NCBI RefSeq assembly: GCF_000411255.1
Contig: NZ_KE150412.1
Coordinates: 487,609 to 551,608, forward strand
DNA from: Paenibacillus sp. HGH0039
GTDB taxonomy: Bacteria > Bacillota > Bacilli > Paenibacillales > NBRC-103111
DNA length: 64,000 nucleotides
Reading direction: 5' to 3'
The stretch's first letter is position 1; each line of letters begins with the position of its first letter. Under the pieces are notes generated by a model. It did not search any database and was not told the DNA's origin. It worked only from the letters and a program-made list of their open reading frames with translations. A program made the position numbers and the translations under genes. This document shows positions 42,826 to 52,208 of the stretch, in pieces.

Positions 42826-45800
42826 CTATCGTTCTTTTATCCGAGCGGACCACTCGGCAATCAGACGTTTGAGCTCATCGGCAAGGATCGGCTTGCTGAT
42901 ATAATCGTTCATCCCGGATGCCAGGCACTGCTCTTTGTCTTCTTCTCTGGCAAAAGCGGTTACGGCAATGATGACGGGAGATATTGCCTTCTCCCCGTGT
43001 TGTTCACGGATAAGACGGGTCGCCTCGAGCCCGTCCATGACCGGCATCTGCACATCCATGAAAATCAAATCATACGCCCGCTCCCCTGCAGCATGCACGG
43101 CTTCCGCTCCGCTGTTTACGACATCCGCCGAATAACCCAGCTTGCCGGTTAACGTATGAAGCAACTTACGGTTCATGGGATGGTCGTCCGCAATGAGCAC
43201 CCGCAGCGGCGCAGGCTTCGCCTCCGGAAGGGACGGAACAGGCGCGGTTTCCGCCGGAGGGATCGCGGGAGCCGTGTCCGGCGCTTCTGTGCCGCCTAAA
43301 CTGGAGTGCAGGGTAAAGAAGAAAGTCGAGCCGGCGTTCTCTTCGCTCTCGACGCCGATTTCGCCTCCCATCAGCTCGACCAGCTTCTTACTGATCGACA
43401 AGCCGAGACCCGTACCGCCGTATTTGCGGTTAATGGCGGGATGAAGCTGGGAGAACGATTGAAACAGCTGGTGGATTTTCCCGGCAGGAATTCCTATTCC
43501 CGTATCCCGGATTTTAAATTCCAACAGGACCGACTGGGGATCGGGAGAATTCGTCATCTCCACCGCTACCGAGACGCTGCCCTGCTCGGTGAATTTGATC
43601 GCGTTGCTGATCAGATTGATCAGCACTTGTCTCACTCGCGCCTCGTCCCCCAGCACATACCGGGGCACCCCGGCCGGGATATCGTACGAGAGCTTCAGGT
43701 TCTTCTCCTCCGCTTTTACCCGGAAAAGCTCCAGAACGCCCGCCAGCGTTTCCCTTAAATCGACCGCGCCCAGGTTTAATTCCATTTTGCCGGCTTCGAT
43801 CCGGGAGAAATCCAGAATTTCATTTAAAATATGCAGCAGGGCGTCGCTGCTCTCCCGGATAATATCCGCATAGCTGCGCTGCTCTTCATCCAGCATCGTT
43901 TCCTGGAGCAGCCCGGTCATTCCGATAATCCCGTTCATCGGCGTGCGAAGTTCGTGAGACATAATGGCCAGAAACTCCGACTTGGCCCGGTCGGCCTGTT
44001 CGGCAAATTCTTTGGCCCGGATAATTTCTTTCTCGTTCGTCACATCCCGGAAAACGACTACGACGCCTTTTCTCTCCCCCTTATCGAACAGGGGCGTAAC
44101 TTGATAGGACGCCAGAAAGCTCGTTCCGTCCTTCCGCCAGAAAATTCCTTCGCTCGGCGATACGGAAATGCCGTCTCTTACCGTCCGTTCAATCGGCGAA
44201 TCGCCGGGAAGGTATTGATTGCCGTCCGGGCAGGCCTGCTCGACGGTTTGAAGGTGCCGGTTCCCGATCAGTTCCTTCGGGTTAAACCCGAGCATAGATG
44301 CGCCTGCGGGGTTGATAAACATCCCCTGCCCCTGCAGATCCAGCCCGAAGATTCCTTCGGAAACGGAATTGAGAATCAGCGCGTGTTCGTAGCTCAGCTT
44401 CTCGATTTCTTCCGTATATTTTTTGCGGTCCGTAATGTCGCTCGTCAGGACATACACCCCGACAATGTTCCCGCCCAGCACGATGGGAACATTCATGACG
44501 TTCGCTTCGATGCGGTGTCCGTCTTTATGAATGAGCCCCGTCTCGTAAGTCTGCGGTTCGCCCTGTGCCGCCAGTTCGAAATGCCGGAAGGTCTTGTCGT
44601 AATCGGCCTCATGAACCAGCGATGCGAAGTAACCGTCGGTCAGCTCCTTTTCGGAATAACCCGTTAGAACCTGTTGACCCCGGTTAACCGTCAGCAGCTT
44701 TCCATGAAGATCGAGCGAAGCTACGCCGACCGGATTGTAGTCAAACAGCGACTTGTATTCCTGGAGCCGGAGCTCCGTGTTTCTACGTTCTGTAATATCG
44801 CGTGAAATGGCTACGATTTCCTGTTCTCTGCCCTGGTCGTCCAGGGTGTAACGACTGGTCGTTTCGAACCAGACATACGTGCCGTCTTTACGGAAGAACC
44901 GGAACGTAACCTTCTCCTCTCCTTCCCCGTGGAGATTTTCCTGCAGATACTTTTTAACATAGCCGACGTCGTCGGGATGAATGTAGCCGAGTCCCGCCGT
45001 ACCCACCATTTCTTCAGGCTCGTAACCGAGCATCGTGCGGCAGATCGGAGACACGAACAGGAATGTCGCCAGATCATCCACGGCATGTCTGGAAATAAAA
45101 TCAAGCGAATATTCCGAAATAAGCCGGTAATTCTGCTCGCTTTCCAGAATCCGTTCTTCCATCCGCCGCCGTTCGGTGATATCCTGCACCATCCCGATAA
45201 TCTGGATGGGTTTATTGAATTCGTCGGTCACGACTTCCCATTGACCCGCAATGGTGCGTACCGATTGGTCCGGCAGACAAATTTTGTAGAAAGTTTCACC
45301 GGATTCCCCGTTTTCAAACGCCTTTTCGATGCTTCCGCGGACACGCGGGAGATCTTCGGGGTGAATGCACCTCAGAAACAATTCCGCATTGGAATCCACG
45401 GAATGGATCGCATAACCGAAAATGCGGCGCATTTCGTCCGAGAAAGAAAGCCGCGAGTTAAGCAGATCCCACTCCCAGGAACCGATATGTGCAATCCGCT
45501 GAGCCGCGGCCAGCGTTTCTTCATACTTTTTGCGTTCCGTCACGTTGCGGCCGATCGCTAAAACTTTGATGACGCGGCCTTCGCTGTTACGCACGAGCTG
45601 AAAGGCGGTCTCCAGCCAAATATAATGTCCCTGCTTGTGCCGGACCCGTCTTATGAAAACCTCTTTCTCCGAATAGAGCTTGTCCCGGTTCCTCATTTGC
45701 AAAGCATCGTCGGGATGATAGAAATCGACGCGTTTGCGGCCGATCATTTCTTCCGGCTTATAGCCCAGCAGCCCTTCGACAGAGGGCGAAATATATAGAA

Positions 45801-46290
45801 TTGTCCCGCTCGGAGAGCTGAACGAAATGACATCCTGAATGTTTTGGGAAAAAAGCAGGGAGAGGTCGCGGTTGTCCTCAAGCTCTTTTGCGGCTGCTTT
45901 CTGGTCCGTAATATCCGTGATTTCATGAAGAAGATACAGCGGCTGTCCAGCCTCCGGATCGCGTGCCAGTGTCGTGCGGACGTTTAGCGAAATGACGCGC
46001 CCGTCTCTATGAAAATACCGTTTCTCTCTGTCGGAGACCTCACCGGGAAAAGCGGCAAGCTTCTCCATCACGTGTTTGTGTTCACTCCTAAAGCTTTCGT
46101 CGTCCGGATGCAGAAGTGATTTTTCGGTTCTCCCGAGCAGTTCCGCTTCCGAGTAGCCGAGGATTTTGCATAAAGCCGGATTAACGCCGAGCCACTCCCC
46201 GTTTTCAGGAGATGCGAATACCAGGCCGTTCGCCGCCTGACCGTACAAATGGGTAAAAAGCGTTTCTTTAGCCTGCGAAGGGATGTTCAC
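42826..46290 (-). CDS. Hybrid sensor histidine kinase with six PAS domains
   Basis: 1154 residues, no signal peptide or membrane segment, so a cytosolic sensor. About six PAS/PAC repeats occupy residues 10-750 (repeated LGYxxEEMxG, H-P-D-D and DITERK-type ends). HisKA follows with H in LAIMSHELRTPMNGIIG, then HATPase (N-box NLISNAIKFTE, DTGIGIP, GGTGLGLSI) and a C-terminal receiver (VLIADDHPMNRK, phosphorylated Asp in FMDVQMPVMDG). GTG start with AAGGAGG. No response regulator is adjacent, so the partner is unlinked. Confidence 0.93.
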   Translation of the reverse strand: MNIPSQAKETLFTHLYGQAANGLVFASPENGEWLGVNPALCKILGYSEAELLGRTEKSLLHPDDESFRSEHKHVMEKLAAFPGEVSDREKRYFHRDGRVISLNVRTTLARDPEAGQPLYLLHEITDITDQKAAAKELEDNRDLSLLFSQNIQDVISFSSPSGTILYISPSVEGLLGYKPEEMIGRKRVDFYHPDDALQMRNRDKLYSEKEVFIRRVRHKQGHYIWLETAFQLVRNSEGRVIKVLAIGRNVTERKKYEETLAAAQRIAHIGSWEWDLLNSRLSFSDEMRRIFGYAIHSVDSNAELFLRCIHPEDLPRVRGSIEKAFENGESGETFYKICLPDQSVRTIAGQWEVVTDEFNKPIQIIGMVQDITERRRMEERILESEQNYRLISEYSLDFISRHAVDDLATFLFVSPICRTMLGYEPEEMVGTAGLGYIHPDDVGYVKKYLQENLHGEGEEKVTFRFFRKDGTYVWFETTSRYTLDDQGREQEIVAISRDITERRNTELRLQEYKSLFDYNPVGVASLDLHGKLLTVNRGQQVLTGYSEKELTDGYFASLVHEADYDKTFRHFELAAQGEPQTYETGLIHKDGHRIEANVMNVPIVLGGNIVGVYVLTSDITDRKKYTEEIEKLSYEHALILNSVSEGIFGLDLQGQGMFINPAGASMLGFNPKELIGNRHLQTVEQACPDGNQYLPGDSPIERTVRDGISVSPSEGIFWRKDGTSFLASYQVTPLFDKGERKGVVVVFRDVTNEKEIIRAKEFAEQADRAKSEFLAIMSHELRTPMNGIIGMTGLLQETMLDEEQRSYADIIRESSDALLHILNEILDFSRIEAGKMELNLGAVDLRETLAGVLELFRVKAEEKNLKLSYDIPAGVPRYVLGDEARVRQVLINLISNAIKFTEQGSVSVAVEMTNSPDPQSVLLEFKIRDTGIGIPAGKIHQLFQSFSQLHPAINRKYGGTGLGLSISKKLVELMGGEIGVESEENAGSTFFFTLHSSLGGTEAPDTAPAIPPAETAPVPSLPEAKPAPLRVLIADDHPMNRKLLHTLTGKLGYSADVVNSGAEAVHAAGERAYDLIFMDVQMPVMDGLEATRLIREQHGEKAISPVIIAVTAFAREEDKEQCLASGMNDYISKPILADELKRLIAEWSARIKER

Positions 46291-46464
46291 GGGAAGCCTC
46301 CTTGATTCCGCCCCTGAATCAGGGGCTCTGTTTCACCAAAACCGGCGATGCGTCCGGGAAACAGATAGGTTCGATGTAGTTATTATAACAACAACGAACC
46401 ATTTAGAAACGCCGAAATCGGCTTCCGCTCTCTAAAACTTTCAATCTCTCTTCAATCCGCCGAC

Positions 46465-46503
46465 AAAAGCCGGATTTCCTTCGTCTGCAAGGAAAATCCG
46501 GCT
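46465..46503 (-). terminator. Terminator of the membrane-protein gene
   Basis: AGCCGGATTTCCTT / AAGGAAAATCCGGCT stem, followed by TTTT on the minus strand. Confidence 0.8.
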
Positions 46504-46558
46504 GAGTGCGGAACCCGTGCGGCAGTATGCCGCGCAGCTTTGCCGAAGGAGGGGGCCG

Positions 46559-47446
46559 TTAAAGCTTCGGTGCCTCTGGCCGGACTCTCCAGGTTACGGT
46601 TACCGACTTCCGGAGAGCCGTGCCCAGAGCAAGGAGCCACACGAGCATTCCGGCGGCTGCCGTGAGCGTCCAGGGCGACAGCTCGGCGACGGACATGCCC
46701 GAAGCCGTCTGGAATCCAATGCCCGCGACCGCCAGCATCCAGCCGAGTGAACCGGCGTGGACGAGCATGACTTTGCGGGACTGCGCGTCATCCGATTTTT
46801 CCAGCAGCCAGCCAAGCAGCGGAAGCGTCTGAACCGCATGAAACCCCAGCCCGTGCAGAACAATCAGATTGCCCGAAGAGCCGGTGAAGCGGCTCTGGAG
46901 CACGATCATGCCGATACCCGCCGCGACGGCCGCCATCGTGGAGAGAAACCCGTAACGGATGCCGAGAATAACAAGTGGTCGCTCCGCAAGTACCGATTTT
47001 CTGAAAAAAGCCGCGGCAAGCCAGACGATGAGAACAATCAGCAGCATGGAGTCAAGACCGAAGGTGATGCCTGCGATGTGATCGACGGCGGAGCCCGCCT
47101 GTGTAAACCGCGGATTGATTCCCCTCAGATGCTGGACGGATTCCAGCAGATAAGCTGCTCCTGCCGTAAATGCGAGCAGCCAGCGGAATACTTTGCGCGG
47201 GCGGCTGCCCATTCCGGCCAATGGGAGAATGGCCGCTATCGACAAGATGAAAACACCTAGCGCCGCGTTAAAGGAAAAGGCGCTTTCCACATTGCCTTCC
47301 GGGAGGACCCGGCTTCCGTATAAGGTCATATAAACCGCCATAAAAGCGGCGAGGACCAAGCCTGCCAAACCCGTCCAGATTAGTACGCGTTCGCCGGAAA
47401 ACATCGATTTGGAGCCGTCATGCCCGTTATAAAAAGCTGGTTTCAT
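46559..47446 (-). CDS. Eight-TM membrane protein, unknown family
   Basis: About 295 residues, seven to eight hydrophobic segments, no cleavable signal. The conserved-looking loops contain SVQHLRGINPRFTQAGSAVDH and GLGFHAVQTLPLLGWLLE, with His residues in membrane-adjacent positions. I cannot name the family. It is probably repressed by the adjacent TetR protein, since its promoter region holds a palindrome related to one upstream of the TetR gene. Start at 47446 chosen over GTG 47455 because AGGA is ten bases away. Confidence 0.7.
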   Translation of the reverse strand: MKPAFYNGHDGSKSMFSGERVLIWTGLAGLVLAAFMAVYMTLYGSRVLPEGNVESAFSFNAALGVFILSIAAILPLAGMGSRPRKVFRWLLAFTAGAAYLLESVQHLRGINPRFTQAGSAVDHIAGITFGLDSMLLIVLIVWLAAAFFRKSVLAERPLVILGIRYGFLSTMAAVAAGIGMIVLQSRFTGSSGNLIVLHGLGFHAVQTLPLLGWLLEKSDDAQSRKVMLVHAGSLGWMLAVAGIGFQTASGMSVAELSPWTLTAAAGMLVWLLALGTALRKSVTVTWRVRPEAPKL

Positions 47447-47472
47447 TTTGCCCACATCCTATTCTTAAATAT

Positions 47473-47494
47473 TTATTTATTAGTCAATAAATAA
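47473..47494. promoter_or_regulatory. Palindrome upstream of the membrane-protein gene (TetR operator candidate)
   Basis: TTATTTATT-AGTC-AATAAATAA. A TTGACT -35 on the minus strand lies inside it. Related to 48075-48094. Confidence 0.65.
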
Positions 47495-47500
47495 TCCTGC

Positions 47501-47530
47501 AAAAAAATAGGCAGCCTTAACGTGCCGCCT
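47501..47530 (-). terminator. Terminator of the TetR gene
   Basis: AGGCGGC / GCTGCCT on the minus strand with one G-U pair, then ATTTTTTT. Confidence 0.65.
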
Positions 47531-47541
47531 TGCTAGGTTTC

Positions 47542-48060
47542 CTAGCAGTTCAAATCTTTGAAAGGAAGCATCTCGGGAAGCTGCAGCACATCCGAAGTTA
47601 CGATCAGAAGTCCGATTGCCATGAAATTTCCGGCTGCCGTCTCGACCTCGTCCACTCCGGATTCTTCGAATTTTCGCACGATTGTGGTGTGTATCAGCGC
47701 AAACTTCTCGCTCATATGCCTGCGGATTTCGGGCTCTGATATGGCAGGCGCCTGCAACACCATCAACATTTCCGCCCGGTTAGCCCGCATGAGATCTTTG
47801 AACGCCTGGCCCATTGATTCCAGAATGAGATCCCCTGAAGCTTCCACCTGTATGAAGACATCATAGAGCCGCTGTACGGCCCGGTCAATCACCGCCTTGA
47901 ACAGTTCTTCCTTGCTTTTGAAAAAATGAAACACATACGGCTGAGTCACGCCCGACGCTTTAGCCACCATGGCTGTCGTTGTTTTGTAATATCCGAGTTC
48001 CGCGAATATTCCAACGGCTGCATTTATAATCTGTTCTTTGCGATCTTCGCGGACAACCAA
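47542..48060 (-). CDS. TetR/AcrR-family regulator of the adjacent membrane protein
   Basis: 172 residues. Helix-turn-helix AELGYYKTTTAMVAKASGVTQPYVFHFFKSKEELF. The C-terminal domain ends in a Cys (KDLNC). TTG start at 48060 after GGGGGTG. A 20-base palindrome lies 14 bases upstream and a related one in front of the next gene downstream, implying autoregulation and control of that gene. Confidence 0.88.
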   Translation of the reverse strand: MVVREDRKEQIINAAVGIFAELGYYKTTTAMVAKASGVTQPYVFHFFKSKEELFKAVIDRAVQRLYDVFIQVEASGDLILESMGQAFKDLMRANRAEMLMVLQAPAISEPEIRRHMSEKFALIHTTIVRKFEESGVDEVETAAGNFMAIGLLIVTSDVLQLPEMLPFKDLNC

Positions 48061-48074
48061 TTCCGCACCCCCTT

Positions 48075-48094
48075 TTTATTTATCGATAAATAAA
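48075..48094. promoter_or_regulatory. Palindrome upstream of the TetR gene
   Basis: TTTATTTATC-GATAAATAAA, perfect. On the minus strand TTGACG and TATTAT at 18-base spacing lie just upstream. Confidence 0.7.
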
Positions 48095-48144
48095 TAATAA
48101 AAGCCGAATGACCGTTTCGTCAAGAGGCACCGTAAAAAAATGTT

Positions 48145-48175
48145 AAAAAGCCGCCAGGCTTGGATGCCCGGCGGC
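48145..48175 (-). terminator. Terminator of ppaC
   Basis: GCCGCCAGGC / GCCCGGCGGC stem with A5 on the left, giving UUUUU on the minus strand. Confidence 0.85.
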
Positions 48176-48191
48176 CGTTATTTTTAAAGTC

Positions 48192-49121
48192 TTATTTGCT
48201 CAAAATGTCTGTCAGAACGGGAACGATCTGCGATTTGCGGGAAACGACGCCTTTCAGCACCGCTTTGTTGTCGGCAAGCGTTACGTTGTACGCTTCTTCA
48301 ACCGCTTTGGCGGAGGAGCCGAGCGCCAGACCGACGGAATCGTTGTTAAGAATATCCGTTACGACAAACAGGAAAAGATCCAGCCCTTTTTTCTCGATAA
48401 TCGCGTTCAAAGCCGCTTCCAGCTCGTCCTGGCGGGCGAGTACTTCATTCGTGTCCACCGCGTTTACCTGCGCGATTTCCACCTTGCGGGAGCCCATCTG
48501 GAACTCTTTCGCGTCCAGCGAAATGAGCTGCTCGATCGTTTTGTCGCTGAGGTCCGCGCCCGCTTTGAGCATATCCAGTCCGTAGCTTTCGAGATTAACG
48601 CCGGCGATCTCCGCCAGTTCGCGGGCGGCCGCCACGTCCTGCTCCGTGCAGGTCGGCGATTTCAGCAGCAGCGTGTCCGAAATGATGGCGGACACCATCA
48701 GTCCGGCAATGTTTTGCGGAACGGACTTGCCGTTTTCTTTGTACAGCTTGTTCAAAATCGTCGCCGTGCAGCCGACAGGTTCGGCGCGGTAGTAAAGCGG
48801 GCCGCTCGTCTCGAAATTCGCGATGCGGTGGTGGTCGATGACTTCGGCTACGCGCACTTGATCGATGTCGCTAACGCTCTGCTGACGTTCGTTATGATCG
48901 ACGAGAATAACGGTCTTGACTTCGCCGGCAACCGTCTCGACAAGACGGGGAGCTTCTGCCTTAAAAGTATCCAGCGCGAATTGGGTTTCGCCGCTTACGG
49001 CTCCCAGGCGGACCGCTTCTACGTTTTCGCCAAGCTGGGTCTTCAGGTCTGCATATGCGAGTGCGGAACAAATGGTGTCGGTGTCCGGGTTTTTGTGTCC
49101 GAAAATCAATGTTTTTTCCAT
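48192..49121 (-). CDS. ppaC: Manganese-dependent inorganic pyrophosphatase (family II)
   Basis: About 309 residues, the family length. DHH motifs: [33 protein letters not shown] and [14 protein letters not shown]; the C-terminal DHHA2 domain binds the substrate (SRKSQIVP near the end). It hydrolyses pyrophosphate to phosphate in the cytosol. ATG 49121 begins the standard [10 protein letters not shown] sequence; AAGGAG is nine bases upstream. Monocistronic. Confidence 0.96.
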   Translation of the reverse strand: MEKTLIFGHKNPDTDTICSALAYADLKTQLGENVEAVRLGAVSGETQFALDTFKAEAPRLVETVAGEVKTVILVDHNERQQSVSDIDQVRVAEVIDHHRIANFETSGPLYYRAEPVGCTATILNKLYKENGKSVPQNIAGLMVSAIISDTLLLKSPTCTEQDVAAARELAEIAGVNLESYGLDMLKAGADLSDKTIEQLISLDAKEFQMGSRKVEIAQVNAVDTNEVLARQDELEAALNAIIEKKGLDLFLFVVTDILNNDSVGLALGSSAKAVEEAYNVTLADNKAVLKGVVSRKSQIVPVLTDILSK

Positions 49122-49248
49122 CAATAAAGGCTCCTTACTTCGTTTGAATTTGAAATGGATCGCAAAAAGAGCTAAAAATCCTAACTCGATTATAGCGTTA
49201 ATATCATCTTATTCCAATCCCTATACAGAGAATAATCGGACGCCTGCT

Positions 49249-50061
49249 TTAAAGTCTCCTGCCCACGTACAAAAGGTGCGAGGAAGAGCCTAGATTGTAC
49301 GGATCTTCGGCCGCTTGCAGGATCAGATCCATTACTCTCCTGGAGACTTCCTCCCCTTGTGAGCGCCAGTAATCCCACTGCTCCTCCGTCATTCCGCTGG
49401 CGATACTTCCGGAACCGATCAGCTTGACCGTCCCGAAGCCGTTCGTCTCCATGAACGGGATGATATCGCCTACCGGAAAATAGTACGCGCCGGTAAAACG
49501 CCCGTCATCGCTGTGATCGAAGCGGCCCGTTTCGGCGAAAGCCTCCAGCCCGCGGACCGTATCGCTCGGCTTCCAATTCAGCGGATCTCGCAGGGAATTG
49601 GCGAGGTGCCTTATCCGCGGCATAAAAGCGACAAAGACCCAGCCGTCTTTGGCGGTTACCCGGTGAAGCTCGCCTACCGCCTTCACCCGGTCTTCAGCGG
49701 CTTGCAGGTGATAAAGCGGCCCGAGCATCAAGGAGGCGTCGAACTGCCCGTCTCCGAACAGGCTGAGGTCCCTGGCATCGGCTGCGTGAAAGCCGCGGAA
49801 CCGGTCCAGCAGCCCCAGCTCGCCGGCTTTGCTTCGCGCCGTTTCCACGAGCTTCGGCGTCAAGTCGGCCAAGGTCACGCCATGGCCCTGACGAGCCAGC
49901 TCCATGGCGTATTTGCCCGGCCCCGCCCCGTTATCCAGAACAGCGGAGCCGGCGGGCAGATACTTTTTTATAAAAGACAAATTGATGGTGTATTCCCACG
50001 GTTCCCGGTCCAGCCTCCCCCACTCGTCAAATTGGCTGTAGTAGTTTACGATAGGTTCCAT
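49249..50061 (-). CDS. Class I SAM-dependent methyltransferase
   Basis: 270 residues. SAM motif I AVLDNGAGPGKYAMELA, acid motif VTLADLTPKLVETA, then FHAADARDLSLFGDGQFDASLMLGPLYHL. The layout is like UbiE/SmtA-type small-molecule methylases. Substrate unknown. The upstream region holds the GNAT gene, divergent. Confidence 0.87.
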   Translation of the reverse strand: MEPIVNYYSQFDEWGRLDREPWEYTINLSFIKKYLPAGSAVLDNGAGPGKYAMELARQGHGVTLADLTPKLVETARSKAGELGLLDRFRGFHAADARDLSLFGDGQFDASLMLGPLYHLQAAEDRVKAVGELHRVTAKDGWVFVAFMPRIRHLANSLRDPLNWKPSDTVRGLEAFAETGRFDHSDDGRFTGAYYFPVGDIIPFMETNGFGTVKLIGSGSIASGMTEEQWDYWRSQGEEVSRRVMDLILQAAEDPYNLGSSSHLLYVGRRL

Positions 50062-50214
50062 TTTTGCGCCTCCCGATTGCTGTTACCCCAAATAATTCGA
50101 GCCGAAAGGCGTTTTTCCTTTTCACGAGACAGGAATTGGGAGACGGATGTTTAATACGAGTAAAGGTGTGGAGTTATTTAGAAGACAGAAATCGTATAAA
50201 AGGAGAAAAAAACG

Positions 50215-50670
50215 ATGAACATTACGGAACTGCGTCATGGCGAACCTTATCCGATGGACCTGCTTCTGCTTGCCGACCCTTCGGAAGAACTGGTTCGGGA
50301 ATACGTACAGAGAGGACGCTGCTTTACCGGAGCGGCTGCGGACGGGACCGTGATAGGCGTCTATGTGCTGCTGCCGACCCGCCCGGGGACGGTCGAGCTC
50401 GTCAACGTGGCGGTCCGCGAGGATTGTCACGGCAGAGGTTACGGCAAGGAGCTGGTTCTCCATGCCGTCGGGCAGGCCCGGGAGATCGGCTTCAAAACGA
50501 TCGAAATCGGAACAGGCAGCACCGGGGTCGCCCAGCTTGCGCTCTATCAAAAGTGCGGATTCCGGATTACGGGAATCGACAAAGATTTTTTCGTCCGGCA
50601 CTATGCCGAAGAAATCTACGAGAACGGGATGCAGGTTATCGATATGGTCCGGATGTCCCAGGATTTATAA
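50215..50670 (+). CDS. GNAT-family N-acetyltransferase
   Basis: 151 residues. Motif A VNVAVREDCHGRGYGKELVLHAV and motif B LALYQKCGFRITGIDKDFF are clear. An AAAAGGAG lies before the ATG at 50215. Substrate unknown. It is divergent from the methyltransferase gene. Confidence 0.9.
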   Translation: MNITELRHGEPYPMDLLLLADPSEELVREYVQRGRCFTGAAADGTVIGVYVLLPTRPGTVELVNVAVREDCHGRGYGKELVLHAVGQAREIGFKTIEIGTGSTGVAQLALYQKCGFRITGIDKDFFVRHYAEEIYENGMQVIDMVRMSQDL

Positions 50671-50774
50671 GATTTTAATGAATTCGCTCTCAATCTCCGA
50701 CATTTTCTTCGCTTTCCGTTTGGTATGCTTAGGATGCGCTTAGAGAACTAAGTGTACAAATGGAGGGATGAACG

Positions 50775-51053
50775 ATGGCAGAGTCCGAAAATGAAATTCA
50801 ATTGTCTGAAGAAGAAGCCGCAGCCTCAGAAACAGCCGCTGCCGGCGAGGTAGAAGCAGCCCGGGAAGCCCAAGCGGAGGCGGAAAGCGCCGCCGACGCT
50901 GCGGAAACCGAAACGGCGGAAGATGTCGCCCCGGACGCGGATGCCTTAGAAGACAGTACAGAAGAGGTCGACGGCGAAGTCCCGGAAGCCGATGGAACCG
51001 GTGAAGCGGAAGAAGCCGTCGAAGACACGGCGTCCGAAGACGTTACGGATTAA
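50775..51053 (+). CDS. Very acidic, low-complexity protein
   Basis: 92 residues, nearly all Glu, Ala, Asp, Thr, Ser, Val and Gly, with one Arg and no Lys, aromatic or Cys residue. Expected to be intrinsically disordered and strongly negative. A GGAGG precedes the ATG and a strong terminator follows, so it is probably a real gene. I do not recognise it. Confidence 0.65.
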   Translation: MAESENEIQLSEEEAAASETAAAGEVEAAREAQAEAESAADAAETETAEDVAPDADALEDSTEEVDGEVPEADGTGEAEEAVEDTASEDVTD

Positions 51054-51092
51054 CCCCTGCAATCCCTTCGCAATCCTTACTTACATCTGCCG

Positions 51093-51121
51093 AGCCTGTT
51101 CCTGTAGGAACAGGCTTTTTA
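51093..51121 (+). terminator. Terminator of the acidic-protein gene
   Basis: A perfect AGCCTGTTCC / GGAACAGGCT stem with a TGTA loop, then TTTTA. Confidence 0.9.
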
Positions 51122-51293
51122 TGCGGCGGCCGGCATCCGTTTGGCGCTCAAACAGCGGCGGTTCCCTCCTACACAGCAAAAAAGCATGAAAAAAGGCTTC
51201 CCGCGGCCATCCGAAGACGCGCCTGGTAAGCCTCTTGCCAGCCAGCATGGCGGGATTGGTCCGGGCAATAAGCCGTCCCCTCATCCCCGCATT

Positions 51294-51587
51294 TTATTCG
51301 TTCTGCGGAAGATGCTCCCTGCAGAACGTATCGACGACCGCAAGCTCTTCGTCCTCAAGATCGAACTCGAGGTAGGTATCCGTCGAATTTTCATGGAGAT
51401 CGTACTTGATTATCCGGCTTTGGCCTTCGTCCACGCCGTATATGACCCGCAGATAGATTCCGTTAGCCGTGTACAGCTCGTCGTCTTCCGGAACGTCTAC
51501 CTCCAGATTAAATTCATAACGCTTTCCCGAAATAATCCCGAACGGGTCTTTTACAAGTTCTGCACTAAAAGCTGTAATCGTTAGCAT
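51294..51587 (-). CDS. DUF6509 family protein
   Basis: 97 residues, acidic. Starts MLTITAFSAELVKDPFGIISGKRYEFNL and continues VPEDDELYTANGIYLRVIYGVDE, matching the short DUF6509 proteins of Bacillales. Probably a small beta-rich cytosolic protein. Function unknown. Confidence 0.8.
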   Translation of the reverse strand: MLTITAFSAELVKDPFGIISGKRYEFNLEVDVPEDDELYTANGIYLRVIYGVDEGQSRIIKYDLHENSTDTYLEFDLEDEELAVVDTFCREHLPQNE

Positions 51588-51674
51588 GTCAGCATTCCTT
51601 TCTCATCAAAACCTTCGAAGCCTATTATACACCGAATCCGGGAATTTCCCATCCCCTCTCTTCCGGGCGATTCT

Positions 51675-51830
51675 TTAGGATATCAGTCCCAGTGCTTTAG
51701 CCTGTTCTTCGGTCAGGACAAATTCTTCGTTGGCCCACACATCGTCCTCTTGATTCAAGCCGAACATTTTCATCACTTCGGGCCAGATTCCCTTTTCCAG
51801 CGCCTCGCTTTGCGTAATCATGATCTTCAT
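51675..51830 (-). CDS. 51-residue conserved-looking small protein
   Basis: 51 codons behind GGGGGAAGAAG. Sequence starts MKIMITQSEALEKGIWPEVM and ends in a Glu-rich helix (LTEEQAKALGLIS). No signal or membrane segment. The preceding short frame of 18 codons ends in a TGA that overlaps this ATG. Function unknown. Confidence 0.6.
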   Translation of the reverse strand: MKIMITQSEALEKGIWPEVMKMFGLNQEDDVWANEEFVLTEEQAKALGLIS

Positions 51831-52120
51831 CTCTTCTTCCCCCTTCGAATGGTCATCACTAAATCCCGCTTCTCTTCATTCATTACCCAGAAATGCAAGT
51901 ACTATGACAGCCGTAGCTTCCTGAATTTTAAAAGCAGCCTGCTTATCTGACAAATCCCACGCTGTGCCGGAACCGCCGGAATAAGAACCGACAGCCGAGT
52001 ACCGTGACGGATCAGAAGAAAAAGCAGGAGCAGTTTGTCTGAAATCCGTTCATTAATCTTGTTAATAATTATTACCCTTAATTAGATCGATATCTGAAAG
52101 GCAAACGGGACATTATTTGC
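51831..52120. other. Gene-poor stretch with a coding remnant
   Basis: About 290 bases without a standard gene. On the minus strand an open frame at 52046-51876 without a good start gives a plausible protein tail (SGGSGTAWDLSDKQAAFKIQ...). See findings. Otherwise AT-rich with no clear signal. Confidence 0.35.
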
Positions 52121-52156
52121 AAAAAGGCCTGCCGAGCAAATGCTCAGCAGGCTTTT
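52121..52156 (-). terminator. Terminator of odhA-odhB
   Basis: GCCTGCCGAGCA / TGCTCAGCAGGC with A5 to the left, giving U on the minus strand. Confidence 0.85.
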
Positions 52157-52208
52157 ATGTCAATAAGCTGGGGGTACGTGCCGGTCGGTTAGCGCTCAAA
52201 TTGAGCGA

